Origin: Bacteroidales bacterium M2
GTDB lineage: Bacteria > Bacteroidota > Bacteroidia > Bacteroidales > Muribaculaceae
Direction of reading: 5' to 3'
Length of the DNA: 59,891 bases
NCBI GenBank assembly: GCA_001689415.1
Contig: LUJM01000022.1
Span: 1 to 59,891, forward strand
Position numbers and translations under genes: made by a program. Of this stretch, positions 41,624 through 51,865 are shown piece by piece. The notes under the pieces are model-generated. The model saw nothing but the letters and a program-made list of their open reading frames with translations. It searched no databases and was not told the origin of the DNA. Position 1 is the first letter of the stretch. Each line of letters begins with the position of its first letter.

Positions 41624-41748
41624 AATTTTATGCTTCAACCATGTCCAAACAGCTATGGGTAACGTGTGATGAAAATTTTTTTGCATCCATGTGTAACATT
41701 TGAAACCTTTTTGCGTCTAAAGATTGTAAACCTATAAAAACATATTTT

Positions 41749-42585
41749 ATGAAAAGAACTTTTATATTACCGCTTATCGTTGCTGCGATGATGCTGCCTG
41801 CATCTACTGCTTGTGTGTCAGTAAATAGCAGTGAGACCGATGGCTCGCTGAGCATCAGCATCAACCGCCGGAGTGAAGACGTAAGCAACAATATAATCAC
41901 CAAGAATCTCAAGCTTGGAGATTTCAATGAAATCGAAGTGTCGAGGGTAAATATTGTTTACAGTGTTGGCACTCCAGGCACTGCAACTCTGTCCGCTCCC
42001 GACAATGTAATGGATAAAATTACCGTCTCAACCCGTGGAGGTAAACTAAAGGTAAACGTAAGCGATGAAGTAAACTTCAGGGGCCGTCTCAACGCTACTC
42101 TCACAGTTTCGTCTTCTTCGATTAAGGAAATCGACGCGGCCCTGAGTTCGAATGTAAAAGTTACGACACCGATTGTTTACTCCGGTGGCCTTGACCTTGA
42201 GGCAACTACATCGGCTTTGATTGTACTCGGTGAAGTAAAGAGCGAAGAGGCAGACATCGAGGTTAGCACTTCGGGATGTGTGAAAATCGCCGACCTGCAA
42301 TGTGCCGACGACATAGATGTCAGCGCTTCGACTTCAGGCTCTATAAAGATAGCCAAAGCTACTTCAAAAGGCTTTGATGGCGATGCAACCACATCCGGCA
42401 CGGTCAAGGTTGAAAGCGGAAGCATTGGGGATGTAGATCTCGATGCCTCGACATCTGGCAGCATCAAAATTTTAGCAGCCGTAAGCGGCGGCACGGCCGA
42501 TGCCTCGACCGGAGGCTCGATTAAAGTCAACACCTCAAATATCTCAAAGACCACATCAACCGGAGGTCATATTTCCGGCTTGTAA
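41749..42585 (+). CDS. Head-GIN (DUF2807) domain protein
   Basis: A 278-residue exported protein with signal peptide and a lipobox-like STAC (cysteine 22). Residues ~50-275 form the DUF2807 'head GIN' beta-helix: repeated strands such as DIDVSASTSGSIKIAKA, DVDLDASTSGSIKILAA and ADASTGGSIKVNTS, typical of putative auto-transporter adhesin-head domains. Found on cell surfaces or in the periplasm in Bacteroidetes; role unknown. A terminator follows at 42608 and separates it from the Srf-like operon. Confidence 0.88.
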   Translation: MKRTFILPLIVAAMMLPASTACVSVNSSETDGSLSISINRRSEDVSNNIITKNLKLGDFNEIEVSRVNIVYSVGTPGTATLSAPDNVMDKITVSTRGGKLKVNVSDEVNFRGRLNATLTVSSSSIKEIDAALSSNVKVTTPIVYSGGLDLEATTSALIVLGEVKSEEADIEVSTSGCVKIADLQCADDIDVSASTSGSIKIAKATSKGFDGDATTSGTVKVESGSIGDVDLDASTSGSIKILAAVSGGTADASTGGSIKVNTSNISKTTSTGGHISGL

Positions 42586-42607
42586 TCTTTCATGATTTTT
42601 TTAATTG

Positions 42608-42636
42608 AAACGCGTCATTATTGGCGCGTTTTTTTG
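42608..42636 (+). terminator. Terminator after the head-GIN gene
   Basis: AAACGCG (42608-42614) with CGCGTTT (42625-42631), followed by more T (TTTTTG). Confidence 0.88.
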
Positions 42637-42679
42637 TCGTATTTGTGCTCGATTTTTCAAATATTATGAAATTTGAGCG

Positions 42680-42709
42680 TTGTGTTTTTGCTAAAATATC
42701 GTAATTTTG
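42680..42709 (+). promoter_or_regulatory. Promoter of the ten-gene Srf-like operon
   Basis: TTG 42680-42682, 19 bases, TAATTTTG 42702-42709. Start near 42716 gives a leader of ~73 bases before the srfB-like ATG. No other good promoter or terminator is seen until 59295. Confidence 0.75.
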
Positions 42710-42788
42710 TGAATTGAGATAAAAAATCACCTTAAATAGTCGAAAAAACACAAATTTGCAGTAAGCTTAATAAATAATTTCAATTGCT

Positions 42789-45700
42789 ATGCTACATTTA
42801 ATCGCCGATACAGGCATACAATTCCATACTACAGAGCTTGAGTTTGACGCAGGGGAGCAGTTGACTCTTCCGGCTGGCAGGCCTCTGAAATATAGTTTCT
42901 GCAATATTGTCAACGAATGTTCGGGCGAACGGGTGTTCGACCTCGTTACATACCATAGCGGGATAGGAAAGTACATACCTGTCAACGAACTTGTAAATGC
43001 CGGTACTATCGAGCTGCTTGCCGACGGACGTGCAAAGCTCGACGAGAGTGGCGTTGAAATTATGCGCACCGACGTTTCGCCCACATTGTACACCCAGATT
43101 GAAGCCGGTGGCAACGGCGATTTATATACCTTCAATTCGCTCTTGAGCTACATGACCCCCAACCCCGAAATGGTACACGAGCGTGTGCCGGCTTTCGAGT
43201 TGCTGCTGGGTCAGTGGCTGCCGATGCCGATGTTCGAGATGCAGCACGGGGTCACAACCGATGTGCCATATGCCTGGTGCCGTGTTAAGATCGAGCGAGT
43301 GGGCGAGGGGAGCGAGCCGGGTAAATCGCGCTACCGTTTTATATGGGCCTTCGATACCCGCTCGAGCCGCGACCAATTGGCTGTATACCGCCCGACATTC
43401 CCGATCGAGGGTATCGACAAGCTCGAGTTCGGCCTCTGCAACCGCGTGTCGAACCTGATTCCGTTCATGTCGCCAAACGGTTCATTTACAGTATTCAGCC
43501 ACTATATAGCCCAGCTGCTCGGCCTCGACCCGACAGCCGGTGGCTATCGCTATATCGGTTTTTACATCTACCTGATCAATTTTATCCGATTTATAGGCGC
43601 TGCCCCCGAGGTAACGCTCTACCGCTGTCCGCCCGAGCGCAATATTCCTGTCGACCTCGTGCTCGACATTGGCAACTCGCGCACTTGCGGATTGCTGTTC
43701 GAAGACGGCGACTTCACTCGTGCCGCCATGCTTGCGCTTCGCGATATCAGCGACCCCTCCAAGAGCTATGAGCATCCCTTCGATATGCGTCTGGTGTTCC
43801 GCCAGGCCGATTTCGGCGGCGACATCGTGATTGAGGAGGAAGACATGTTCCGCTACTCATCGCTTGTGCGTGTCGGCGACGAAGCTCGCAAACTCGTGTA
43901 CCGTTCGGTCGAGAGCGAAGGGCTTTGGGCAAGCACTACAAATTACTCAAGCCCCAAGCGATATCTTTGGGACAACAGCCTGTTTAAGCAGAAATGGGAA
44001 TTCCTTACCACCGACAAGGACCCGCTATATATCCGTGAGGCTGAAAACGTATATGTCCCGGGCCTTTCCGACCTTTTCGACGCTGCCGGTGAGTACGTGC
44101 GCGATCCGTTCAATATGATTGAGAATACCGACGGGCACACCCATTATTCACGAGCCTCGCTGATGACCTTCGTCTTGATTGAAATACTGCAGCAGGCATT
44201 GATGCAGATCAACAGCCCCGACTTCCGCCGCAGGCACGGCCAGATCAACTGCAAGCGAGTGCTCAGGAGCCTGATTCTCACATGCCCCACGGCGATGCCC
44301 AAGAAGGAGCAGATCAAGCTGCGCCAATGCGCCCTTGATGCATTCGAAGCCCTCACGCTGATATATCCCGACGGCGAACTGCCTAAAATCGACGTTTTCC
44401 CCTCTGTCGAAAGCCTCAGTGCAGCTTCGGAAGACGCTATGGCCGACGAAAAAGCCACATGGACGTTCGACGAAGCCACATCGTGTCAGCTCGTATATCT
44501 CTATGCCGAAATTGCCGAGAGGTATCGTGGCCGTGCCCGCGAATTCTTCGAACTCAAAGGACACGTGCGTCCCGAACTCGAGGCTGAGGGCTATAAGGAC
44601 AAGGCTGTAACTATCGCGTCGGTAGATATCGGCGCAGGTACAACAGATGTCATGGTCTGCACCTACATGTGCTCGGGCAATGACGAAGGCACCCTCACTC
44701 CGCGCCCTATTTTCTGGGACAGCTTCTATGTTGCCGGTGACGATATTCTCCGCAACATTATACAGAACGTGATTATCGAGGACCGAGGAGAGGACTATCC
44801 CGATATGGGCAGCATATATTCAGCCCTGATAGCCCGCCTCGACGGCATGAGCAACGACGAAATCGCCGCCATTCCCTCGATGAGCCAGCATGTATATTAC
44901 CGCACCATTATGGGTGATTTGCGCTCGTCGTCGAGCGAGGCCGAGACAAAGGCGATAAAGCTAAGGCTTGCCACTTCGCTGCTTCGCGACTTCTTCGGTG
45001 TCGATTCCAATATGATGGAAGACCGCGACCGCCGCTGCCGAGTAGACTTTAATACACAGGTGTCGCACCCTATGGCTCAGTTCTTTATGGAACAGCTGCG
45101 ACTGCGCCGACCCTCGAGGGTATATACCTTCGACGAGATTTTCCCCGATGAGAAACCGTCGAAGTACCTGCTCGATTATTTTGCCGACCATTTCGGCTTC
45201 CGTTTCGAAGACCTTAAATGGCGCTTCGACCCCGAGCGTGTAGCCGATATCGTAAAATCGACCATGGAAAAACTGATGAAGCAGATTTCGGTGATGCTTT
45301 ATGCACACCACTGCGACATCGTTGTACTGTCGGGCCGTCCTACCAGTATCGACGCCATTACCGAGCTGTTTGTCAAATACATGCCCGTTACCCCCGACCG
45401 CCTTGTGCGCCTCAATGAATACCGTGTGGGCCAATGGTTCCCCCTTGCCGACCCCCAGGGATATTTCTACGATCAGAAAGCCGTGGTCGCTGTCGGTGCA
45501 ATGGTCGGACACCTCGCGTCCACACAGGGCTTCAACGGCATGGTGATACAGTTCGACGATATGGCCAAGCATTTCTGCTCTACGGCCAACTATATCAGCC
45601 TCTACAAAGGCGACCGTATGTCTACAACGATTCTCTCGCCCAAAAAGGGCAGCGAGACGATGAATCTTACAATTTTCCCCACCTTCTTCGGTTGCAAGCA

Positions 45701-45947
45701 GTTCGATACGCCCCACTATGACGGACGTCCGATCTACGCCCTCTACAACAACAGTGGCCGCAGGGCGCTCCGTGTTACCATAAGCCGTGATTTTATGGAT
45801 GATCCCGAGCGGCTCGTACTTGAGGATGTTTGCGACCAGAACGGTGACCAAGTGCCTCTCGGCCAGGTAGAGTTTATCTGCCAATCCATTATCAACGACG
45901 GCCAGCATTGGCTTGACAAAGGCGAGTTCGAACTCAAGATTAATTAG
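42789..45947 (+). CDS. srfB: SrfB-like protein with actin/Hsp70-type ATPase fold
   Basis: A 1052-residue cytoplasmic protein. The first ~285 residues are of unknown fold. From residue ~288 it shows actin/Hsp70-superfamily (ASKHA) motifs: phosphate-1 LVLDIGNSRTCGLLFEDG (~292), phosphate-2 VDIGAGTTDVMV (~613) and an adenosine-type motif VLSGRPTSIDAI (~847). This layout and the following SrfC-like gene fit the SrfB family, named for SsrB-regulated factors of Salmonella. The family's biochemical role is not established; ATP-driven conformational switching is the reasonable inference. First gene of the operon, 17 bases before the srfC-like gene. Confidence 0.8.
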   Translation: MLHLIADTGIQFHTTELEFDAGEQLTLPAGRPLKYSFCNIVNECSGERVFDLVTYHSGIGKYIPVNELVNAGTIELLADGRAKLDESGVEIMRTDVSPTLYTQIEAGGNGDLYTFNSLLSYMTPNPEMVHERVPAFELLLGQWLPMPMFEMQHGVTTDVPYAWCRVKIERVGEGSEPGKSRYRFIWAFDTRSSRDQLAVYRPTFPIEGIDKLEFGLCNRVSNLIPFMSPNGSFTVFSHYIAQLLGLDPTAGGYRYIGFYIYLINFIRFIGAAPEVTLYRCPPERNIPVDLVLDIGNSRTCGLLFEDGDFTRAAMLALRDISDPSKSYEHPFDMRLVFRQADFGGDIVIEEEDMFRYSSLVRVGDEARKLVYRSVESEGLWASTTNYSSPKRYLWDNSLFKQKWEFLTTDKDPLYIREAENVYVPGLSDLFDAAGEYVRDPFNMIENTDGHTHYSRASLMTFVLIEILQQALMQINSPDFRRRHGQINCKRVLRSLILTCPTAMPKKEQIKLRQCALDAFEALTLIYPDGELPKIDVFPSVESLSAASEDAMADEKATWTFDEATSCQLVYLYAEIAERYRGRAREFFELKGHVRPELEAEGYKDKAVTIASVDIGAGTTDVMVCTYMCSGNDEGTLTPRPIFWDSFYVAGDDILRNIIQNVIIEDRGEDYPDMGSIYSALIARLDGMSNDEIAAIPSMSQHVYYRTIMGDLRSSSSEAETKAIKLRLATSLLRDFFGVDSNMMEDRDRRCRVDFNTQVSHPMAQFFMEQLRLRRPSRVYTFDEIFPDEKPSKYLLDYFADHFGFRFEDLKWRFDPERVADIVKSTMEKLMKQISVMLYAHHCDIVVLSGRPTSIDAITELFVKYMPVTPDRLVRLNEYRVGQWFPLADPQGYFYDQKAVVAVGAMVGHLASTQGFNGMVIQFDDMAKHFCSTANYISLYKGDRMSTTILSPKKGSETMNLTIFPTFFGCKQFDTPHYDGRPIYALYNNSGRRALRVTISRDFMDDPERLVLEDVCDQNGDQVPLGQVEFICQSIINDGQHWLDKGEFELKIN

Positions 45948-45964
45948 TAACTCTTCTCAAAACT

Positions 45965-48910
45965 ATGCAACAAATGGCAATACAAGACGATATACGCATA
46001 ATCAACGAGGGTCTCGAATGGCTGAAGAAAAACAAGCCGGAGCAGTACGAGCAGGCTTACTTCCAGATGCTCGACGGACGCCGCCGCCTGCGTCGCCAGC
46101 TCGAAGCCCTCACCGAGAACCCGGCCATTGGTGCCTTTGGCGAGAGCCAGACCGGCAAGTCATATCAGATCAATACCTTGCTCAACCGTCGCGACAAGGC
46201 CTTTGTAATCAAATCGACACACTACCCTGAGGGTGTGGGCTTTGTCGACAGAATCAATCCCATTGGCGACGACCGCGAGGCCACCGGCGTTGTGACTCGC
46301 ATGACAAGCTTCGCCAACGACCCCGGACGATACAACCGCGACTACCCGGTGATTGTGAAGCTGCTCACCGTGGGGCAGCTTGCAACCATTCTTTCATCGG
46401 GCTATTATTCTAATATTCGCGACTATACAACATACTCTGAAGAAGAACTCCGCCAGATTTCAGAGCTGTTGGTGCAGCGCTACGGCATGAGAAACGAGGC
46501 TGTTGTTACTGCCCTCGACGAGGACGACATACTCGATCTCAAATCGTACCTATCTACCTATCAGAAAGCTGCGACACAGGGTCTGATACGTTCGAACTAC
46601 TTCGAGACCCTTACCAAGATAATCCGCCGAGTACCGGCTTCCGAATGGTCGGCCGTACTAAAGTACCTTTGGCATGAGAATGAGGTCATTACCCGTCTGT
46701 TCGAGCGCCTTGTCGGCTCGCTGCAGCGCATGGATTTCGCTCATGAGGTATATGTGCCTGTCGAGGCTGTAATACACGGTGGTGAAAACCGCAAGACTAT
46801 CATGTCGGTGGCATGCCTCAACGGCCTCGACGAGGCCTCTTGGGATATCCGCACCGATGTCTACGTGCCCGAGGCCGGTGACCGTCAGCGCCTTCGTCGC
46901 GAAGCCGATATCGCCACCTGCGACCTCTGCGCTGTAAGTGCCGAGGTGATATTTAAAATCGAACCCGAGTATCTCGACGAGAACCGCCAGTACTTCTACG
47001 ACGAGGCCAATGCCGGCGAACCCGGCTATCTGTCGCGCGTGAGTCATGGCAAACTCGCACCGAGTGTCAGCAAAGAACTTCTGCGCGATACCGACCTGCT
47101 CGACTTCCCCGGCGCCCGCAGCCCCGAACAGCAGGACGAAGCCTTCTGCACCGAAGGCGCACGCGATAAATCGGGCCAGTCGGTTATTGTGAAGCTCTTC
47201 CTCCGTGGCAAAATCGCCTACCTCTTCAATCATTACAGCGAAAGCCATATGATGAAGGTGCTGCTCTTCTGCCACCACCACAAGCAGAGCGAGGTCAAGA
47301 ACCTGCATATCCTGCTCGACCAGTGGGTACGACGCAATGTTGGTAACAACGTTGCCGAACGTGCTGCCACCCTTGCCCGCACCGGCGGTATATCCCCCTT
47401 GTTCCTGGTGGCCACGAAGATAAATATCGACATGACCCCCAAGAACTACGACTCGCACAACAATGCCACGGCACTCAATACACGTTGGGAAGACCGATTC
47501 CGCACCGTGCTGCTTGATGCGGTGCTGAACTGGAGCAATGTCGACTGGTTCCGCAACTGGTCTGCCCCAGGGGCATCGTTCAAAGATACCTACCTGCTCC
47601 GCAGCTACGAATACTGTTCGTGTACACCTACCGGCAATCAGATGTTCAGTGGCTACGATGTGGCTACATCCTCACCGGAAAAGCGTCTTGAGATGGACCA
47701 CGACTATTACCGCCTGTTGCGTTCAACCTTTGTAAGCAACGGCAGTGTCCGCGAACTGTTCTTCGACCCCGAACTTGCCTGGGATGTGGTGTCGACACTC
47801 AACAACGACGGTTCGCTCTATATCATTGAGCGAATGAACCGTGTTGCCGTAGCCGCCTCGCAAATCAGAAACGAGCAGATGAAGCGCGAGCGCGATGATA
47901 TTATGACCAATATCCGCAACATCCTCGACAAGGAATACGATAGCGATAACGAAAACGAAAAACTGCTGCATAATATCAATACAGCCAGCAATATACGTTG
48001 GGAGTTTGATACTTCGTGCTCGACCGACAGCTATTACTTCGGCCACCTGCTCCAGGCATTGCAGGTCACAGAGGCCGAGTGTCTGAGCGTGGTACACGAG
48101 CTTGTACATGGTACGGCTATCAACAACGACCTCAACAACCTGCGCGATTACCAGCTGATAATCAACCGTTGCCGTGGTTTCGAGGGCTGTGCCAACGATG
48201 AAGAGCGCTGGGCCCGACTGCTCAAGGCATACGGCTGGCGCAGCATCGACGAGGCAAAGGTGCAGCTCGAACGTCGCCACATCGACCCCTCGGTGCTTTT
48301 CCAGCCACGTATGCGCCCCCGTACAAACCAGACATTTATTGCCGATCACATCCTCGACCTTTGGCGCCAGAAAGTGAATTCGGAAAAACTGATGAATACT
48401 TTCACATCGGCCGACGAGGGTTTCAACCCCGGCCTGATGAAAGACCTGATTAACACCTTGCTCGAATCAGCCGACCGACTCGGCCTTGCCGATGTAATCG
48501 CCGAGCGCATACGCAGCGAGGTTAATGTAGCCAATGTGTCGCAGATTAAAGAAAGCCTCGTCGCCGATATCATGGCCTCGACTCTCAATGCTTTTGTCTG
48601 TGACTTCGGCTACTCGATGCTTTCGGAGCAATTGAAAGAAAAAGCCCGCGAGATTGTCGACGACAATATGCTGCCGGTGTATGAGTACCTTGGCAAGTCG
48701 CGGCAGTCGAGCTTCTGCCACGACGAACTCGCCGATATGTTCGAGGCCGCTTTCGACCGAGGCTCAGCACTTACCGACTCGTTCGACAACCACTATAATG
48801 AGTGGCTTGAATATATGACCATAGCCTTTGTGGTGCACCTCAAGCGTAGCGAGCTGCCCCCTGAAGTCAACAAGGCCCTTGGCGACCTTATCGGGCGAAT
48901 TACTTTCTAA
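45965..48910 (+). CDS. srfC: SrfC-like large (dynamin-type) GTPase
   Basis: A 981-residue cytoplasmic protein. G1/P-loop is FGESQTGKSYQINTLL (~60), a G3-like DLLDFPGARSPEQ lies at ~377 and a G4-like LVATKINIDMT at ~480. A long helical C-terminal half (~560-981) follows, as in dynamin-like or other large GTPases. The spacing between G1 and G3 is far longer than in small GTPases, which matches SrfC proteins. It pairs with the SrfB-like gene as in proteobacterial srfABC. No membrane segment is seen; membrane contact might go through the helical part. Start ATG 45965; 45974 is possible. Confidence 0.8.
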   Translation: MQQMAIQDDIRIINEGLEWLKKNKPEQYEQAYFQMLDGRRRLRRQLEALTENPAIGAFGESQTGKSYQINTLLNRRDKAFVIKSTHYPEGVGFVDRINPIGDDREATGVVTRMTSFANDPGRYNRDYPVIVKLLTVGQLATILSSGYYSNIRDYTTYSEEELRQISELLVQRYGMRNEAVVTALDEDDILDLKSYLSTYQKAATQGLIRSNYFETLTKIIRRVPASEWSAVLKYLWHENEVITRLFERLVGSLQRMDFAHEVYVPVEAVIHGGENRKTIMSVACLNGLDEASWDIRTDVYVPEAGDRQRLRREADIATCDLCAVSAEVIFKIEPEYLDENRQYFYDEANAGEPGYLSRVSHGKLAPSVSKELLRDTDLLDFPGARSPEQQDEAFCTEGARDKSGQSVIVKLFLRGKIAYLFNHYSESHMMKVLLFCHHHKQSEVKNLHILLDQWVRRNVGNNVAERAATLARTGGISPLFLVATKINIDMTPKNYDSHNNATALNTRWEDRFRTVLLDAVLNWSNVDWFRNWSAPGASFKDTYLLRSYEYCSCTPTGNQMFSGYDVATSSPEKRLEMDHDYYRLLRSTFVSNGSVRELFFDPELAWDVVSTLNNDGSLYIIERMNRVAVAASQIRNEQMKRERDDIMTNIRNILDKEYDSDNENEKLLHNINTASNIRWEFDTSCSTDSYYFGHLLQALQVTEAECLSVVHELVHGTAINNDLNNLRDYQLIINRCRGFEGCANDEERWARLLKAYGWRSIDEAKVQLERRHIDPSVLFQPRMRPRTNQTFIADHILDLWRQKVNSEKLMNTFTSADEGFNPGLMKDLINTLLESADRLGLADVIAERIRSEVNVANVSQIKESLVADIMASTLNAFVCDFGYSMLSEQLKEKAREIVDDNMLPVYEYLGKSRQSSFCHDELADMFEAAFDRGSALTDSFDNHYNEWLEYMTIAFVVHLKRSELPPEVNKALGDLIGRITF

Positions 48911-48931
48911 CATAGCAATTGAATCTAATAT

Positions 48932-50845
48932 ATGAGAAGAATACATTTCGACGGAAACGGGCCGGTGTGGTGGCATTATCCCTTTTGGAAACCTTGGGGA
49001 TGCCTCGGTTGCCTCGGCAGGCTATTGCTTTTCCTTATTCTGTTCTTTATATTCCTGTTCCTGTTGAGCCAGTTCCGCTCATGCAGTTCCGAATCGGGCC
49101 GTGGTGGTGATGCGCCCGGAGAAGACGTGGTTGTTGAGCAACCGGCAGAAGGGCGCATGCCCCCTATCAACGACGAAGATATCATCGAAGAAGATGGTCG
49201 TCAGGTGGTTTCCAACAGACTAAATGTACTTTTTCAGGCCGAAGTCGGCGAAAGCGATATCAACCGTTGGAGCGAACGATTCAAAGAGCTGTATCCCGGC
49301 GATGAATATCAGATATTGTTTTGTGATATAAACACCAAACTAATGGCACTCCGGGTTCCTGCCGAGCGCCGAAGGGAGCTTATCACAGAGCTTCCGCAGC
49401 AGATACCCGACATACCCTTCCTTGTTTTTGAGGAAGGGGTAATGGATATGGGCTATCAACCCAACGATACAGCTCTGCGTGATGCCGCTAAGTCGTGGCA
49501 TCTCAGTGCTGTCAAGGCATACGATGCGTGGGACCTTACCAAGGGCGACGAGGATGTGATAGTGGCTGTAGTTGACAGCTATTTCGATCTTGATAGCCCT
49601 GAATTTCAATCGACTACCGTCGTAAGACCCTACAATGTATGGGACGGCAGCGACAATGTAGCCGTACCGGCCACCTTCAATCCCGGAAACCCCGACCCGG
49701 TGCTGTGCCACGGTACAATGGTTGCCGCCATCGCCCTCGGTGCGATGGACAACAACCACGGTTCGGCAGGCATAGCTCCCAAATGCAGCTTTATGCCGGT
49801 GAGCCTTGGTGCTCGTTTTGGCTGTTTGGCCATGTTGCAAGGCCTGCTTTTCGCTGTCAACCACGGTGCGCAGGTGGTGAATATTTCTGCAGGCATGAGT
49901 TTTGCCGAGGAGGTCGCATCGTGGCCGGTGGAACGCCAGATAGAAATGGCTCGCCGTGAACTCCTTGCGCAGGAAGATGTGTGGAAATATGTTTTCGACA
50001 TGTGCGAAAAATACTATGTCACCATTGTCTGGGCTGCCGGAAACGAGAATGTGTTTACTGCACTCGATGCCTCGAAGCGCGGCGACAACACTATCAAGGT
50101 GTCGGCTGTCGACAAGAATTTTGCCAAGGCCGATTTCAGCAACTTCGGCAATTTTGCCGAGCGCAATATATTTGAATCAACAGTTTCAGCCCCCGGCACC
50201 AAGGTATTCGGCGAAGTTCCCGGCGGAGGTGAAATGGCGGTCGACGGCACGAGCTTTTCAGCACCGATAGTTGCCGGGGCCGTGGGCCTGATGAAGAGCC
50301 TTGATATATCGCTGAGCACTGCGGAAATATCTACAATACTCCGCGAGACCGGTCGTCCGGTAGCCGCCCGCAGTACCATTGGGCCGGTGATTCAGCTTCG
50401 ACAGGCACTCGACCGCGTAATCGAAGGCTTCCTTCCCTTTTCGACTTTAAAGGAAGTCGCAGGCAGCGTTTCCGGCGACAGTGTTCGCTATGCCACCACC
50501 TTGATGCGACCGCTGCAGTTGGCCGAGGCCGATTCGACCATGCTTCCGCCATTGGTACAGCTGTCGTTTGCCTTCAGTGGCAACGGTGCAGGCAAGGTAT
50601 ATTATACCTCGAATCTCGACCCCGAGCATCCATGGATTGCCGATATTACCGTGGCCGAGAATAATGGCAAGATAGTCATCACCCAGCAGGATGCAGCAAA
50701 AAAAACGGGTTCAGACTCCGAAAGCGAGTCGTTTGAGCCTGCGGTATTTACTGTCGCTGCAGACAGCAGGGGTAAAAGTATCATAGAGAGTATAGTTTCA
50801 GAATCGATACCGGCAACATATACACCTTATATCAAGAAAGCATAA
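48932..50845 (+). CDS. Membrane-anchored subtilisin-like (S8) serine protease
   Basis: A 637-residue protein. A ~30-residue basic, Trp-rich N-terminus is followed by one membrane helix (~31-49, LLLFLILFFIFLFLLSQF), so the rest should be periplasmic. The S8 domain (~195-490) has the full triad: D215 (VAVVDSYFD), H260 (CHGTMVA) and S441 (GTSFSAP), with the oxyanion Asn in AAGNEN. Residues ~80-190 may be a propeptide-like or recognition domain and ~500-637 a beta-rich tail. A likely effector or processing enzyme of the operon. 21 bases after srfC-like gene. Confidence 0.9.
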   Translation: MRRIHFDGNGPVWWHYPFWKPWGCLGCLGRLLLFLILFFIFLFLLSQFRSCSSESGRGGDAPGEDVVVEQPAEGRMPPINDEDIIEEDGRQVVSNRLNVLFQAEVGESDINRWSERFKELYPGDEYQILFCDINTKLMALRVPAERRRELITELPQQIPDIPFLVFEEGVMDMGYQPNDTALRDAAKSWHLSAVKAYDAWDLTKGDEDVIVAVVDSYFDLDSPEFQSTTVVRPYNVWDGSDNVAVPATFNPGNPDPVLCHGTMVAAIALGAMDNNHGSAGIAPKCSFMPVSLGARFGCLAMLQGLLFAVNHGAQVVNISAGMSFAEEVASWPVERQIEMARRELLAQEDVWKYVFDMCEKYYVTIVWAAGNENVFTALDASKRGDNTIKVSAVDKNFAKADFSNFGNFAERNIFESTVSAPGTKVFGEVPGGGEMAVDGTSFSAPIVAGAVGLMKSLDISLSTAEISTILRETGRPVAARSTIGPVIQLRQALDRVIEGFLPFSTLKEVAGSVSGDSVRYATTLMRPLQLAEADSTMLPPLVQLSFAFSGNGAGKVYYTSNLDPEHPWIADITVAENNGKIVITQQDAAKKTGSDSESESFEPAVFTVAADSRGKSIIESIVSESIPATYTPYIKKA

Positions 50846-50874
50846 TCGAGGGAATAGGATAAAAATAAGAGAAA

Positions 50875-51855
50875 ATGGAGAATAAGAAAGGATTGTCAAT
50901 AGCAGTTATGCTGAGCGTAGTCGGCCTTCTCGGTCTTGGCTTTGGTACTTGCATGGGCATGCTTCTCGACGGCAAGTCTATGGCGGCTGCACTTATCTTT
51001 GCCGCTTCAGTGGTAGTCGGCGGTGCTTTGGGCCTGTTCCTGGCAGTCAAAGCAAAGACTGTTGACAATGAATTTACAAAATGGAAGAAATACGAGTTTG
51101 TCGGTTTGGCCATATGTGTGGCTGTGATAGTTTTTGCAGCACAGCCTACGATTTATACCGGCAATTTTATCTTTGGCAACAGTAATCTTCGTCAGGCAGG
51201 CAACGACGATATATCGCTTGTCCGCGCCATGATAACCCGCTTTAAAGCCCAGGAATCTGATAGACTGAGTCTTACCCGCGAGGGGCTTGAAAACTATATT
51301 GCATTCAGGCCGTCGAATGTATCGCGAGGCCTCAGCCAGTATATACGTTTCGACGTGATGCACGGGCAGGCCGGAGTGCTCAACCGCTACATTCTCAATG
51401 ACTATACAGCCGAAAAATCATTCCTTATCGAGCATGGCAGCCTGCAAGAGGACGTATTCGGTAAGTATGAAAATGAGCTTAATCGTATTTCCTCGTTGCT
51501 CAGCGGTTTCGATTTTGCCAAATTCAGCACAATGGCGTCGACCCTCACCGCGCTTTCAGATTCGGTAGGGGCAAACCTTACAGCACTGTCGCGTAATTTC
51601 AACTTCGGCAATATTACGGTCGACCATTACGGACAATATAGCATCACCCCATCAGAGAGCTACAATTACAGCGATAGGGCACTGAATTTCGGCAATGAAT
51701 ATGCCGCTATGTTCTCACCCCGGGCATCATCACTGAGCCTTTTCGTTGTTTTCGCATTGCTTTTTATTCTCGACTATTTACTCGAATTCCGTAGTCTCCG
51801 TGTACCTGCGGGTTCAGGCCCAAAGATTTCAGATAAAGACGGAATACCACTTTAG
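50875..51855 (+). CDS. Polytopic membrane protein, unknown
   Basis: A 326-residue protein with three N-terminal membrane helices (~8-30, 36-57, 73-90), a large hydrophilic domain (~95-280) and a fourth helix near the C-terminus (~285-305, LFVVFALLFILDYLLEF). The domain between helices 3 and 4 should face the periplasm. No family recognised. Being next to the protease and the second GTPase gene, it may connect cytoplasmic GTPases with the periplasmic protease. Confidence 0.75.
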   Translation: MENKKGLSIAVMLSVVGLLGLGFGTCMGMLLDGKSMAAALIFAASVVVGGALGLFLAVKAKTVDNEFTKWKKYEFVGLAICVAVIVFAAQPTIYTGNFIFGNSNLRQAGNDDISLVRAMITRFKAQESDRLSLTREGLENYIAFRPSNVSRGLSQYIRFDVMHGQAGVLNRYILNDYTAEKSFLIEHGSLQEDVFGKYENELNRISSLLSGFDFAKFSTMASTLTALSDSVGANLTALSRNFNFGNITVDHYGQYSITPSESYNYSDRALNFGNEYAAMFSPRASSLSLFVVFALLFILDYLLEFRSLRVPAGSGPKISDKDGIPL

Positions 51856-51865
51856 AGATACCACT

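Noticed and set aside
42789..45947. Could be an ordinary DnaK or a cell-division FtsA-type protein
   Set aside because: The phosphate motifs are present but separated by over 300 residues with a long novel N-terminus, and no DnaK substrate domain or FtsA 1C domain is visible; the next gene fits SrfC.
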